Notes: generated by a model from the letters alone, not told the origin. Positions 27,344 to 37,013 are shown, counted from the first letter of the stretch. The stretch: 58,074 nt of DNA from Flavobacterium cerinum (GCF_004028155.1 NZ_SBII01000019.1:1-58074); one strand, 5' to 3'. Translations and numbers: made by a program.

Positions 27344-28747
27344 ATGAAACACATGAAAACATACAATTATAAAATGGCTGTAGTTTTACTGATTTCAGCA
27401 GGACTGCTGAGTTCTTGCAGAATAACCAAGCCTTACACGAAGCCAAATCCTGCACTCCCTGAAAATTACAGGGAGTCTGACAAAACAGATACTATTAATA
27501 TGGCTCAGATGAAATGGTCGGAAATATTTACCGATCCTATTTTAAAACAGCTTATTGATAAAGGGCTCGAAGCTAATTTAGATCTAAAGATTGCTGTAGA
27601 ACGTATCAATGAATCTAAGGCGGCTCTTCGATTGAGCAAAGCAGCCTTTTTACCTTCGTTAAGCGGAAATGCATCGGTTAAAGAATCAAGATTAGCATAC
27701 CCTCAGGGATTTGGGTTATTTAAACATACTACCCAATATGATATGGGACTTAGTACCGGTTGGGAAATAGATATCTGGGGAAAACTCAGCAGTGGTAAGC
27801 GTGCTGCTTTGGCCAATCTTCTGGCCACAGATGCTGCTAAAAGAGCTATACAAACCCAGCTTATTGCAGATATTGCCAATTACTATTTTGAACTATTAGC
27901 CTTGGATGAGCAATTGAACGTAACCACAAAAACTGCCGAAAACAGAGGTGCTGATGCAGAAGCTATCAAAGAACTTTTTGAAAATTCTATTTTAAACGGT
28001 GTAGCCGTTGTACAGAGTGAAGCAAATTTTTATGAAGCCGAACTGGCAATTCCGGATATTAAACAAAAGATAAAAGAAACAGAACATGCCTTGTGTGTAC
28101 TGCTTGCAAGATCGCCTTCTGCTATTGAGCGAACCAAACTTTATCAGCAACAGCTTATTTACGACCTGAAACCGGGTATTCCTGCACAACTTTTATCTAA
28201 CCGGCCGGATGTACAGCAGGCAGAATTTAACTTCAGGGTATCTTTTGAAGATACCAATGTAGCAAGAACTTATTTCTATCCTGCACTTACAATTACCGGT
28301 GCTGGCGGATTCTCCAGTTTTGGTTTGAGTGAGTGGTTTACCAATGCCGGATTGTTTGGAAATATAGCCGGAGGATTAACACAATCTATCTTCAACAAAG
28401 GGATTAATAAAGCACGTTTAAGCACTGCTGAATCAAGACAAAAACAAGCGTATTATAATTTTGAATTGTCCTTACTAAAAGCCAGTCAGGAAGTATCTGA
28501 TGCTTTATCAAAATATGATAATGCAACAGCTAAAGAAGAGAAGAGAAAGAAGCAATTAGAAGCACTAACAAAAGCTGTTGAATTCAACAAAGAACTGCTA
28601 AATAACAGCCGGAATACAAACTACACTGATGTTTTAACTGCCGAACAGAATTTACTGGACGCCGAGTTAAGAGGCATAAATGATCAAAGCCAAAAATTGC
28701 AGGCTCTTGTGAGTTTATACAGAGCACTGGGCGGAGGTTGGAACTAA
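27344..28747 (+). CDS. TolC-like outer-membrane efflux lipoprotein (NodT family)
   Basis: 467 aa. A lipobox cysteine follows 'ISAGLLSSC' near residue 25; a second in-frame ATG at 27353 would also keep the signal. Two OEP (PF02321) repeats are present, with the NodT landmarks 'SLSGNASVKESR', 'GWEIDIWGKLSSGKRAA' and 'LLSNRPDVQQAEFNFR'. It completes the tripartite pump, starting 6 bp after the permease. A hairpin at 28768-28800 follows the stop. Confidence 0.94.
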   Translation: MKHMKTYNYKMAVVLLISAGLLSSCRITKPYTKPNPALPENYRESDKTDTINMAQMKWSEIFTDPILKQLIDKGLEANLDLKIAVERINESKAALRLSKAAFLPSLSGNASVKESRLAYPQGFGLFKHTTQYDMGLSTGWEIDIWGKLSSGKRAALANLLATDAAKRAIQTQLIADIANYYFELLALDEQLNVTTKTAENRGADAEAIKELFENSILNGVAVVQSEANFYEAELAIPDIKQKIKETEHALCVLLARSPSAIERTKLYQQQLIYDLKPGIPAQLLSNRPDVQQAEFNFRVSFEDTNVARTYFYPALTITGAGGFSSFGLSEWFTNAGLFGNIAGGLTQSIFNKGINKARLSTAESRQKQAYYNFELSLLKASQEVSDALSKYDNATAKEEKRKKQLEALTKAVEFNKELLNNSRNTNYTDVLTAEQNLLDAELRGINDQSQKLQALVSLYRALGGGWN

Positions 28748-28767
28748 TTATAATCCTACCTCAACAA

Positions 28768-28800
28768 AATAGGGTTTGACTTTAAAAGTCAAACCCTATT
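28768..28800 (+). terminator. Hairpin at the end of the RND multidrug operon
   Basis: AATAGGGTTTGACTTT pairs with AAAGTCAAACCCTATT, a stem of up to 16 bp with a minimal loop. The plus-strand T run after it is weak (GTATT), so termination efficiency is uncertain. Confidence 0.6.
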
Positions 28801-28817
28801 GTATTAAACATATGACA

Positions 28818-28852
28818 TAAAAAAATCGCCCGGAAAGATTTCCAGGCGATTC
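28818..28852 (-). terminator. Terminator of the heavy-metal RND operon
   Basis: On the minus strand AATCGCC-T-GGAAA and TTTCC-G-GGCGATT pair, followed by a run of seven T. It lies about 30 bp after the stop at 28881. Confidence 0.85.
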
Positions 28853-28880
28853 TCCCAATTAACCAAACAAAAAACAACTT

Positions 28881-31800
28881 TTACTCCATTAAATTTTGAT
28901 GCTTTTTACGCATTGCCCAATAGAAAAAGTTAGGGAATACCAATAACGTAAATACAGTAGCAGTTACCAGTCCGCCAATTATGGCAACAGCCAATGGTTT
29001 TTGAGATTCAGATCCAATTCCACTGGATAGAGCAGCAGGCATTAACCCGATAGCAGCCATTAGGGCTGTCATTACAACCGGTCTTGTTCTTGCTTTTACC
29101 CCAAGGATAATCGAATCTGTGAGCGAGAGTTTCTTCTTCAGGTTCATGTGGAACTCCGAGACGAGAATTACCCCATTTTGGATACAAATACCCAATAACG
29201 CAATAAATCCAACTCCTGCAGATATACCAAAGTTTATTCCTGTTAGCTGCAATGCCAATATACCACCAATGATAGCAAACGGTACATTTACAAGTACTAA
29301 CAGCGAATCTTTAATATTACCAAACATTACAAATAACAATACAAATATGAGCACCAGCGATATAGGTACAACCTGTGCAAGTTTAGCACTGGCACGTATC
29401 TGGTTTTCATATTCACCAGTCCACCCTACTGTGTAGCCATCGGGAAGTTTTAGTTTTTTTACCTGAGCCTGAGCATCGGCAATAGTACTTCCAAGGTCCC
29501 TGTCACGTACAGAGAATTTCACACCAATAAATCGTTTGGTATTATCCCTGTAAACAAAAGCAGGTCCGGTCTCTGTAGTAACAGTCGCAATTTCTTTTAA
29601 AGGAACTTTGGTTCCTCTTAATGTTGGCACCATAAGGTTCATAATGTCTTCCTCATCCTTACGGTACTCTTCAAGATAACGAAGTCGTATATCAAATTTT
29701 TTCTCGCCTTCATATTTCTGGGTTGCCGTTTTACCACCAATTGCCATTTCTAATATACCTTGGGCATCATTCTTCTGAACACCATATAACGCCATTTTTT
29801 CTTCGTCAAAAGTTACACTGATTCCTGGCTGTCCAAGATTACGCAGTACACCTACATCTTTAATTCCGTCAATAGGTTTAATTTTCGTCATTACTTCATT
29901 GGCAATTTTATCTAATACTTCCAGATCATCACCATATATTTTTACAGCATTAGATGCTTTAAATCCGGCAACAGCCTCGGCAACGTTATCAATAACCGGC
30001 TGCGAATAATTATAAGTGATCCCCTGATAGCGGCTCAGTTTTTTATTCATTTCTTCAACCAGTCCATCCATCGTGAGTTTCCTTTTCCATTCATCATGAG
30101 GTTTCAAATCGACCTGAAATTGAAGGAACCCAAAACCATTAGGATCAGTACCGTCATTACTCCTACCCGTTTGTGAAAGCACATCGTTAACCTCATCAAA
30201 AGATTGCAGTTCTTTACGTATGATTCTGGCCATCTTAACACTCTCAGTAAGTGAATTACTAATAGGTAATTCGGCCGTAACCCATAGCGCACCTTCATTT
30301 AACGGAGGTAAGAATTCACTACCCATAAAACGGGAAGAAAACAAAGTAAGCCCCAGTATTACAAACGAAACAATAATCGATGCTTTCTTGTTTTTGAAAG
30401 TTACATTTAGTCCTTTACTCACCATCTTATTGAAAAAATCAACAATAACATTGTGCTTCTCTTTTACATCTTTTCTTAATAAAATAGAGCACAATACCGG
30501 TACCAGAGTAAGTGTAAAAATAAGTGCACCCAATAATGCAAAACCTAGTGTCCATGCAAGCGGAGAGAACATCTTGCCTTCTACCTTCTCGAATGAGAAT
30601 ATCGGTAACAATGCAGATATAATAATCAGTTTACTAAAGAAGATCGCTACGCCAAGTTTAGTACCTTCTTTTCGTATTAAACCCAGTTTGGAAAGCTTAT
30701 TAAAACGCTCCCGGCCGACTTTGTGCTGAAGTCGGTCGAGAGCCACAAAGAGTCCTTCGACCATGACGACCGCCCCATCTATAATGATACCAAAATCGAC
30801 TGCTCCAAGCGAAAGTAAATTGGCACTCATGCCCTTTAATTTAAGACAGAGGAAGGCAAATAATAATGCCAACGGAATAATAATCGACACGATAAGAGTA
30901 GTCCGCCAATCGGCCATGAATAAGAATACAATCACCGTAACCAATAAGATACCTTCAACAAGGTTATGAGTTACCGTATGGGTACAAAACTCCATTAACC
31001 TGTCACGGTCATAAAATGTTTCCATTTTTACATCCTTAGGCAATACATTCTCCTGTACATAGGCTATTTTCTCCTTAAGCCTCGCCAATACTTCCGACGG
31101 GTTTTCATTCTTTCGCATTACAACGATTCCTTCCACCACATCATCATTATCGTTCAATCCAACCTGACCAACACGAGGTACGTTAGATTCATTAACCTTT
31201 GCAATATTTTTCACCAAAACAGGATTTCCGTTTCGCTGTGCTACAATCGTATTTTCTATATCTTCGATATTGTCCAATAAACCAATACCTTTTACTACAT
31301 AGGCCTGACCGTTCTTCTCAATAACATCTCCTCCTACATTTACATTGGCCTTACTAATAGCTTCATATACTTCAGGAGAACTCAATTCATACTTTTGCAA
31401 AGCAATTGGATCTATAGCAACCTCATAGGTTTTTTCACGTCCTCCAAAAGCTACAACATCCGCAATACCGGGTACAGCCCGTAACTGTCGGTCTATGACC
31501 CAGTTTTGAATGGTAAGCAATTCACGGGTATCCCGGGAATCACTTTTAAGAGTATATCTATATATTTCTCCTGTAGGCCCATAAGGAGGCTGTACGTCGG
31601 GTTCTACACCGTCGGGCAGCTGTATGTTCCTTAATTGGTTATTAACCTGCTGTCGGGCAAAGAAATCATCTACATCATCATCAAAAATAATCTTGATGAT
31701 TGATAGCCCAAACATGGTAATACTACGCACATTTGTTTTACTCTGTACCGAGTTCATTGCAATTTCTACCGGAGCCGTTACAAAACGTTCTACCTCTTCG

Positions 31801-31982
31801 GCGCTACGGCCGTTCCATTCGGTTACAATAATGATTTGGGTATTTGTAACATCCGGAAAAGCTTCTACCGGAATGTTTTTATAGCTAATAACGCCTGCAA
31901 TAACAACGAGCCCAATCCAAAAGAAAGTGAACATTTTATTGCGTAACGAAAAGCCTATTATGTTTTTTATCAACTTGTTCAT
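28881..31982 (-). CDS. Heavy-metal efflux RND permease (CzcA/CusA family)
   Basis: 1033 aa. Family marks include 'YKNIPVEAFPDVTNTQI' at the N-terminus and the HME-type helix 4 motif 'DFGIIIDGAVVMVEG' with D396, D402 and E409, at exactly the +6 and +13 spacing of the proton-relay residues of CzcA. Two large periplasmic domains and 12 helices are evident. I cannot confirm the methionine triad that marks Cu/Ag (CusA) pumps, so Co/Zn/Cd and Cu/Ag remain open. It is the third structural gene of a CBA operon reading 34883 to 28881, with a 10-bp gap from the adaptor gene. Confidence 0.95.
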   Translation of the reverse strand: MNKLIKNIIGFSLRNKMFTFFWIGLVVIAGVISYKNIPVEAFPDVTNTQIIIVTEWNGRSAEEVERFVTAPVEIAMNSVQSKTNVRSITMFGLSIIKIIFDDDVDDFFARQQVNNQLRNIQLPDGVEPDVQPPYGPTGEIYRYTLKSDSRDTRELLTIQNWVIDRQLRAVPGIADVVAFGGREKTYEVAIDPIALQKYELSSPEVYEAISKANVNVGGDVIEKNGQAYVVKGIGLLDNIEDIENTIVAQRNGNPVLVKNIAKVNESNVPRVGQVGLNDNDDVVEGIVVMRKNENPSEVLARLKEKIAYVQENVLPKDVKMETFYDRDRLMEFCTHTVTHNLVEGILLVTVIVFLFMADWRTTLIVSIIIPLALLFAFLCLKLKGMSANLLSLGAVDFGIIIDGAVVMVEGLFVALDRLQHKVGRERFNKLSKLGLIRKEGTKLGVAIFFSKLIIISALLPIFSFEKVEGKMFSPLAWTLGFALLGALIFTLTLVPVLCSILLRKDVKEKHNVIVDFFNKMVSKGLNVTFKNKKASIIVSFVILGLTLFSSRFMGSEFLPPLNEGALWVTAELPISNSLTESVKMARIIRKELQSFDEVNDVLSQTGRSNDGTDPNGFGFLQFQVDLKPHDEWKRKLTMDGLVEEMNKKLSRYQGITYNYSQPVIDNVAEAVAGFKASNAVKIYGDDLEVLDKIANEVMTKIKPIDGIKDVGVLRNLGQPGISVTFDEEKMALYGVQKNDAQGILEMAIGGKTATQKYEGEKKFDIRLRYLEEYRKDEEDIMNLMVPTLRGTKVPLKEIATVTTETGPAFVYRDNTKRFIGVKFSVRDRDLGSTIADAQAQVKKLKLPDGYTVGWTGEYENQIRASAKLAQVVPISLVLIFVLLFVMFGNIKDSLLVLVNVPFAIIGGILALQLTGINFGISAGVGFIALLGICIQNGVILVSEFHMNLKKKLSLTDSIILGVKARTRPVVMTALMAAIGLMPAALSSGIGSESQKPLAVAIIGGLVTATVFTLLVFPNFFYWAMRKKHQNLME

Positions 31983-31992
31983 GATTCAGGGA

Positions 31993-33081
31993 TTAATCGT
32001 TAATAGCATCATAAATCAGCAAATTACCTTTAACAATAATCTGCTCACCATCCTTAAGCCCACCAGATAAATAAGTAGTTTCTTTAAGTGCCTTATAAAT
32101 AATAACCTCTCGTGTTTCTATGTTATTCTTGTCTTTAAATACCATTACAAAGTTTTTGTTTTTATCAAACACTACAGCTTCAGATGGTACACTTACAAAC
32201 TTTTTAGTATCAGCATAATGCACTGTAACCGTTGCATTCATCTCGGGTTTTAGAGCAATATCAGTATTAGGCACTTTAATTAGTGCTTTAGCGGCACGGG
32301 TATCAGGATCGATAACATTAAATACTTTATCTATTTTTCCTTTTATGTTCTTGTTAGGATAAGCAATCGTTTGTATACTTACATCCTGCCCCTGCTTAAC
32401 GTTATCAAGGTCACTTTCATTTACATTAGCGAGTACCCAAACGTTATCCAGTTTAGCAATAGTAAACAAAGCATTTTCCCTATTGTTTAAAAGGATTTCA
32501 TTAGGGCTTATGTCTTTATAAACCACATAACCGCTGATAGGCGCATACAGGTTATAAACCGACCCGTTTTTTAGTTTGTAAATGTGGTTGATCTCTCCCA
32601 TTCTACTTTTTTCAGAGCGGGCTTTGTCCAATTCTTTTTGAGCAACAACTAATTCTTTTTCAGATGCTAGTTTTCCTTCATACATATCTTTAACGCTTTG
32701 AAGATTACGTTCTGCGATAGATACATTTGCATCGGCATCTGTAGTCTGGCTTTGAAAGCCTGCTACTTCACTGCTTCGGATACTAGCCAGTAACTGCCCT
32801 TGTTTCACATAGTCACCAAGTTCTGCATCAATGCTAATAACATTACCTCCTACAGCAGGATATACTTGTGCCATACTGTTATTGTCGGCTGTTACCTTGC
32901 CGAACAGGCGTATTTCGTTCTGAGCAAAATCTGTAGCCGCATTTGCAAAAGTGCATTCTTCATGCATTTTATCGGTCATAACAAAATGCTGCTTTGTTTC
33001 TTCGGCTTCTTTTTTATGTTCACAGCTATTTAATGTTAATGCTGCTACTATTATTACCGGTATATATTGTAATGGTTTCAT
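31993..33081 (-). CDS. Heavy-metal efflux periplasmic adaptor (CzcB/CusB family), lipoprotein
   Basis: 362 aa. A lipoprotein signal ends at 'ALTLNSCEHKK'. The adaptor body shows 'VYPAVGGNVISIDAELGDYV' (lipoyl half), a helical hairpin rich in Lys/Glu (about 125-165), 'LYAPISGYVVYKDISPNE' and C-terminal beta domains with 'LKPEMNATVTVHY'. It is placed between the outer-membrane component (3-bp gap) and the permease (10-bp gap). The cluster 'CEHKKEAEETKQH' and 'MTDKMHEECTF' near the N-terminus has His and Cys that might bind metal, as in some CusB proteins. Confidence 0.93.
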   Translation of the reverse strand: MKPLQYIPVIIVAALTLNSCEHKKEAEETKQHFVMTDKMHEECTFANAATDFAQNEIRLFGKVTADNNSMAQVYPAVGGNVISIDAELGDYVKQGQLLASIRSSEVAGFQSQTTDADANVSIAERNLQSVKDMYEGKLASEKELVVAQKELDKARSEKSRMGEINHIYKLKNGSVYNLYAPISGYVVYKDISPNEILLNNRENALFTIAKLDNVWVLANVNESDLDNVKQGQDVSIQTIAYPNKNIKGKIDKVFNVIDPDTRAAKALIKVPNTDIALKPEMNATVTVHYADTKKFVSVPSEAVVFDKNKNFVMVFKDKNNIETREVIIYKALKETTYLSGGLKDGEQIIVKGNLLIYDAIND

Positions 33082-33084
33082 GGT

Positions 33085-34350
33085 TTAAAAGTTGTTTGTT
33101 CCTGTTACATAATTAATTTGGGCAGCAGCAAGGGCAAGTTGTTTTTTTACCCTTTCAACCTCGGTTTGTGCTTCATTATAGGATTCAAGAAAATCGGCAA
33201 ATTCTATCATCGATACATTTCCTTTTTGAAAGTTTGAAGTAATACCGTTATACACAGCCTCAAAATCTTCATTAATAAGAGTACTTATGTGCTTATACTC
33301 CTCAACACTACGTGTATAATTTTGCCATGCGGCTAATACCTGATTTTGGATTTCAAGTTCTTTATAAGACACATTTTTACTCTGTTGCTCTAAATTCACT
33401 TTTGCAGTCTGGATATTACCTCTGTTCCTATCAAAAAAAGGCAGCGGAATTCCAAGTCCAATATTATATTGTTTATTAAAAGCATCACCTCGCTGATTAT
33501 AACCTGCTCTTAATGTAATATCCGGTATTGCCATCCTTTTTTGTAATGAAACATTAAGTTTCGCCGATTCTGTTTCCAATTTTGCATGACCCAAATCAGG
33601 TCTGTTTTCTAGCGATTCACTTAAAACCTGATCGTATAGGAAAGATTTTGCAGCAAACAAATTAGCATCACTACTACTGTATACTGTTTGAATCGTTGAT
33701 GAAGTACCCAAAAGTATATTCAGCTTCTGCTGTTCCTGAATCATTGCTTCTGCTTCTTCTGATTTATCATTATTGATTTTTACGTAGACCGATTTTAACC
33801 GAACCAGATCTTTCAATGCAATGTTATTTTTTGCTACCTGAACTTCATAACTGCCAATAAGTGATTGAAGTTTAACCAATAACTTGTCGTACTTTTCAAT
33901 TACTTTCTGCTTATGATGAAGCGTATAGAAGGATTCCCAAATTTGCTCCTGAAGATTTCTTGTTAAGTCAGTTAATTCGGTTTCAGCCATTTTTTTATCA
34001 AGCTTTGCCAAATTGATCTGAGCACGTCGTTTGCCGCCAATTACAATTAACTGTTCTAGTCCAAAAGCAAAGTTTCCATTTTGACCTGATGGAAAATACA
34101 GATCGTTTTGTGCCTGATAAGCTACCATATCGGCAGTAACTTCCGGGTTTGGATATACTTTGGATTGTATTATCTGAGCATCAGCTTTACTGATGTTGTA
34201 TTGCTGTGCAAGCAGTAAAAAGTTATTTTTAAAGAACAGCTCTTCGGCCTGTTTTATGGTAAGTGTAACCTGGCCAGGTGCCTGAGCAATGGCTCCAGCC
34301 TGGATAAACAATACAGTTATCCAGACCAAGAATTTATTTTTAAATTCCAT
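33085..34350 (-). CDS. Heavy-metal efflux outer-membrane channel (CzcC/TolC family)
   Basis: 421 aa, with a signal peptide ending near 'QAGAIAQ' (about residue 23). Two OEP repeats are present, with 'LTIKQAEELFFKNNFLLLAQ', 'VTADMVAYQAQ' and 'GLGIPLPFFDRNRGNIQ', the last typical of the CzcC group. It lies 3 bp before the adaptor gene, and a triloop hairpin at 34453-34475 separates it from the small leading gene. Confidence 0.92.
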   Translation of the reverse strand: MEFKNKFLVWITVLFIQAGAIAQAPGQVTLTIKQAEELFFKNNFLLLAQQYNISKADAQIIQSKVYPNPEVTADMVAYQAQNDLYFPSGQNGNFAFGLEQLIVIGGKRRAQINLAKLDKKMAETELTDLTRNLQEQIWESFYTLHHKQKVIEKYDKLLVKLQSLIGSYEVQVAKNNIALKDLVRLKSVYVKINNDKSEEAEAMIQEQQKLNILLGTSSTIQTVYSSSDANLFAAKSFLYDQVLSESLENRPDLGHAKLETESAKLNVSLQKRMAIPDITLRAGYNQRGDAFNKQYNIGLGIPLPFFDRNRGNIQTAKVNLEQQSKNVSYKELEIQNQVLAAWQNYTRSVEEYKHISTLINEDFEAVYNGITSNFQKGNVSMIEFADFLESYNEAQTEVERVKKQLALAAAQINYVTGTNNF

Positions 34351-34452
34351 GATAAGTTTTATTTAAATACTATTAAAAAAAATTGTCCTGCAACTGTGTG
34401 CAAAACATAACAATACCAGATATGTTTCCAGAGTAACAGGAATACATAAAGC

Positions 34453-34475
34453 CTTTAACAGCAAAGCTGTTAAAG
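34453..34475 (-). terminator. Hairpin between the small leading gene and the czcC-like gene
   Basis: CTTTAACAGC and GCTGTTAAAG form a 10-bp stem with a 3-nt loop. On the minus strand it is followed by only a short T run (TTTATG), so it could be a partial terminator, a processing site or a stability element that sets the ratio of the small protein to the pump. Confidence 0.45.
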
Positions 34476-34493
34476 CCGGTAAATAAATAGTAT

Positions 34494-34883
34494 TTAAGCC
34501 TCGGGTGGAGGAGAGAATATATTCACCAATGGTGAATTATATATAGGATTGTTGTAAAAAGTATTTGCGAAAACAACCTTGAAATTTTCAGCTATAGGTT
34601 CTGTAAATTGTAAAGGTTCGTGGTGCTCATATACCCAAACTATTTTCTTAGCACTAAATTTGTTGGTTACAGGAGTTTTGGAGTGATTTTCAGGAATAGC
34701 ATTTTCTATATTTAAAACATTTTCAAGAACTAACTCCACAACACTGTCTACCTCTTCAAACTTAGTATCTGCTTTACTGTTCTCAAAAAGGGTATGAGGG
34801 TTATCTATACTAAAGTTAAGTATGTGTAATGCCATTAGCATCCACAAAATACGACTATTAATATGTTTTTTTATAAACCTCAT
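34494..34883 (-). CDS. Small protein leading the heavy-metal RND operon, unknown function
   Basis: I place the start at the ATG at 34883 (129 aa); the frame extends to a TTG at 34895, which lies inside the -7 box and cannot be used. The N-terminus is basic then hydrophobic ('INSRILWMLMALHILNFSID'), a signal peptide or anchor. The rest is acidic and soluble, with 'FEEVDSVVELVLENVLNIEN' and a proline-rich end (NIFSPPPEA). Two adjacent histidines (YEHHEP) could contact metal. Similar short proteins precede heavy-metal pumps in Bacteroidota to my recollection, but I know of no assigned function. Confidence 0.7.
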   Translation of the reverse strand: MRFIKKHINSRILWMLMALHILNFSIDNPHTLFENSKADTKFEEVDSVVELVLENVLNIENAIPENHSKTPVTNKFSAKKIVWVYEHHEPLQFTEPIAENFKVVFANTFYNNPIYNSPLVNIFSPPPEA

Positions 34884-34892
34884 TTCAGAACA

Positions 34893-34921
34893 CAAAAGTA
34901 TTACATAAAAACATCACGCAA
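34893..34921 (-). promoter_or_regulatory. Promoter of the heavy-metal RND operon
   Basis: On the minus strand TTG (34921-34919), an 18-bp spacer and TACTTTTG (34900-34893) match the consensus exactly. The ATG at 34883 is only 10 bp past the -7 box, so the mRNA would have a leader of just a few nucleotides. Confidence 0.7.
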
Positions 34922-35007
34922 CACAAATCTTGCCAAAAAATAATAATTTGTTAAAAAAATTTAGATTAATTTTTAACATTGGCTCTTTACACCCAATTTA
35001 ATTTCTA

Positions 35008-36939
35008 TTATAATGCTTTAATTATAAATTCACTTCGCCTGTTGAGCTGATATTCATCTTCAGTACATGGAACTCCGTCCTTACATTTGTTTACAGGCTG
35101 CATTTCACCATACCCTCTACCTGTAAGGCGGTTAGCCTGTATTCCTTGCGCTTTCATCCATGCAATTGTAGTCTTAGCCCTTTTATCAGACAATGCCTGA
35201 TTAGGTTTACGAAAGTATCTGCTATCGGTATGCGAACGAACATCTATCCTCATTTTAGGATTTTCTTTCATCACATCAACAATTTTGGCCAAATCGAGTG
35301 CTGCATCCGGACGGATATCAGCTTTGTTTAGATCGAAGTAAATGATTTTTATTTTAAATACCTTGGCCAGATCATCGCCAACTTTTACAGGAATAACTGT
35401 TTTTTCCATGGCAATTGGCAATTCTGTTTTACTGCCATCTTTATGCATGGCAACAGGCAGTTCTATTGTTGTGTAATCATTTAATTCTGCTCTTACATAG
35501 TATTTTTCACCTCCTTTTAGACCTCCAAGTATATATCCCTCTTTAGTTGAATATATCTCTTTAATCTTATTCATCTTTTCGTCATACACTGTTAATTTAA
35601 CACCTAGTAAAATTTCGCCAGTAGTTTCGCTGGTTATTAATCCTAATAATAAATGTTCGGTAGGCAGTATCTTTACCTCTTTAAATTTATAGATATCATC
35701 ATAGCCCTTTCCTCCTTCTCTGTTAGAAGAAAAGAATCCATTTCTGGTTTTCGTATTAATGTAAAAAGCAAAGTCATCAATTGGGCTGTTCACTGGTTTT
35801 CCAACATTCATAACTTCTCCAAAAGAACCGTCGTGACTCAACTTTGAGACAAAAACATCCAATCCTCCCAATCCAGGATGTCCATCAGAAGAAAAATACA
35901 ATTCATTTTCATCAGATAAAAAAGGGAAAGTCTCTTTTCCTTCAGTATTAATTTTATTTCCCAAATTTATGGGCTTCCCAAAACTTCCATCGCTGCTAAT
36001 CGCAACCTTATACAGATCTGACTGACCTAAAGAACCAGGCATGTTTGAAGTAAAGTACATTGTCTTTTCATCCGGACTTAATACAGGATGTGCAGTGCTA
36101 TAATCGTTACTTGTAAAAGGAAGTTCAGTTACGTCACTAAATTTACCATCTTTAGTAATTTTGGCTTTATAAATCTTAAGCAGTATCGCGTTGGTTTTAT
36201 CTTTTTGAACTTTACCCTTATTAAAATTATTTCGGGTAAAATATATGGTCGTACTGTCTTTTGTAAAAGCAGGAGATGATTCATTGAATTTAGTATCTAT
36301 CGATATAGCAAATCTTTTTGGGCTTTGTAATTCTCCTTTATCATTTATAACCGCTTCATACAAGCCTGTATAGGCCTGATTACTCCACCTCTGAATTGAT
36401 AACGGACCCTCGGGGTTTCTTGAACTGGTAAAAATTAATTTGTTACCAAAAAGTGCAGCTCCATATTCTGAGAATCCCGAATTAATACCTGCATCAACAA
36501 CTTGAAAACGACCTGAGTTTGTTTCAATTACTTTTAAATAATCTTTGTTCTTTTCATAAAGCTTACCTCTGGAATCGTTACTGCTCTTTGCATTAAAAGC
36601 ATCTAACATTTTATCGGATTTTTCATAATCACGCATAGCTTTTAATGTTTGGGAATACCTGAAATAGTATTCAGGTTCGATATCCTCTTTCAAAGTAAAA
36701 AGCTCTTGATACCATTTGTTAGCTTTCTCTAATTCAGCATTAAAATAATATGAATTACCTAGTTTTTTAAGCATATCTGCCGATTTGTATCCTTTTGCTA
36801 CAATACGCTCATAGGTTTTAATAGCATCGATATAAGCAAAGTTTTCATAACTTTTATTGGCTCTGCCGATTTTGGCCTGCTGCGAATATAGACTTGCAGA
36901 AAAAGCCATTAGCAATGTAATGAGTAATTTACGCTTCAT
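35008..36939 (-). CDS. OmpA-family protein with TPR and PD40 beta-propeller (T9SS/gliding-associated type)
   Basis: The ATG at 36939 is used (643 aa) because it opens a signal peptide (MKRKLLITLLMAFSASLYSQ). In order it has TPR repeats (about 25-130), WD40-like PD40 propeller repeats (about 150-400, e.g. 'PVLSPDEKTMYFTSNMPGSL' and 'ENELYFSSDGHPGLGGLDVF'), a carboxypeptidase-regulatory-like domain (about 425-500) and an OmpA C-terminal peptidoglycan-binding domain (about 530-643) with 'SHTDSR', 'LSDKRAKTTIAWM' and 'LNRRSEFIIKAL'. Proteins of this design are often encoded beside PorP/SprF-like genes; none is present here. It probably sits in the periplasm or outer membrane and binds the cell wall. 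Confidence 0.93.
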   Translation of the reverse strand: MKRKLLITLLMAFSASLYSQQAKIGRANKSYENFAYIDAIKTYERIVAKGYKSADMLKKLGNSYYFNAELEKANKWYQELFTLKEDIEPEYYFRYSQTLKAMRDYEKSDKMLDAFNAKSSNDSRGKLYEKNKDYLKVIETNSGRFQVVDAGINSGFSEYGAALFGNKLIFTSSRNPEGPLSIQRWSNQAYTGLYEAVINDKGELQSPKRFAISIDTKFNESSPAFTKDSTTIYFTRNNFNKGKVQKDKTNAILLKIYKAKITKDGKFSDVTELPFTSNDYSTAHPVLSPDEKTMYFTSNMPGSLGQSDLYKVAISSDGSFGKPINLGNKINTEGKETFPFLSDENELYFSSDGHPGLGGLDVFVSKLSHDGSFGEVMNVGKPVNSPIDDFAFYINTKTRNGFFSSNREGGKGYDDIYKFKEVKILPTEHLLLGLITSETTGEILLGVKLTVYDEKMNKIKEIYSTKEGYILGGLKGGEKYYVRAELNDYTTIELPVAMHKDGSKTELPIAMEKTVIPVKVGDDLAKVFKIKIIYFDLNKADIRPDAALDLAKIVDVMKENPKMRIDVRSHTDSRYFRKPNQALSDKRAKTTIAWMKAQGIQANRLTGRGYGEMQPVNKCKDGVPCTEDEYQLNRRSEFIIKAL

Positions 36940-36946
36940 ATTTCTT

Positions 36947-36961
36947 GGGGGGGAGTGGGGG
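36947..36961 (-). repeat. C7 and C5 homopolymer tracts just before the OmpA-family start codon
   Basis: The plus strand reads G7 (36947-36953), AGT, G5 (36957-36961), so the mRNA leader has C5-ACT-C7 ending 7 bp before the ATG. Such tracts are unusual in this A/T-rich DNA and may slip in replication. Confidence 0.6.
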
Positions 36962-37005
36962 TTAAAAAAATCTTCGAAATATTTAATTATATTTTGTGGG
37001 GCACT

Positions 37006-37013
37006 CAAATCTA
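37006..37013 (-). promoter_or_regulatory. Candidate -7 element of the OmpA-family gene
   Basis: TAGATTTG on the minus strand matches TAnnTTTG, about 67 bp before the ATG at 36939. No clear TTG is at the expected -33 distance. Confidence 0.4.
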
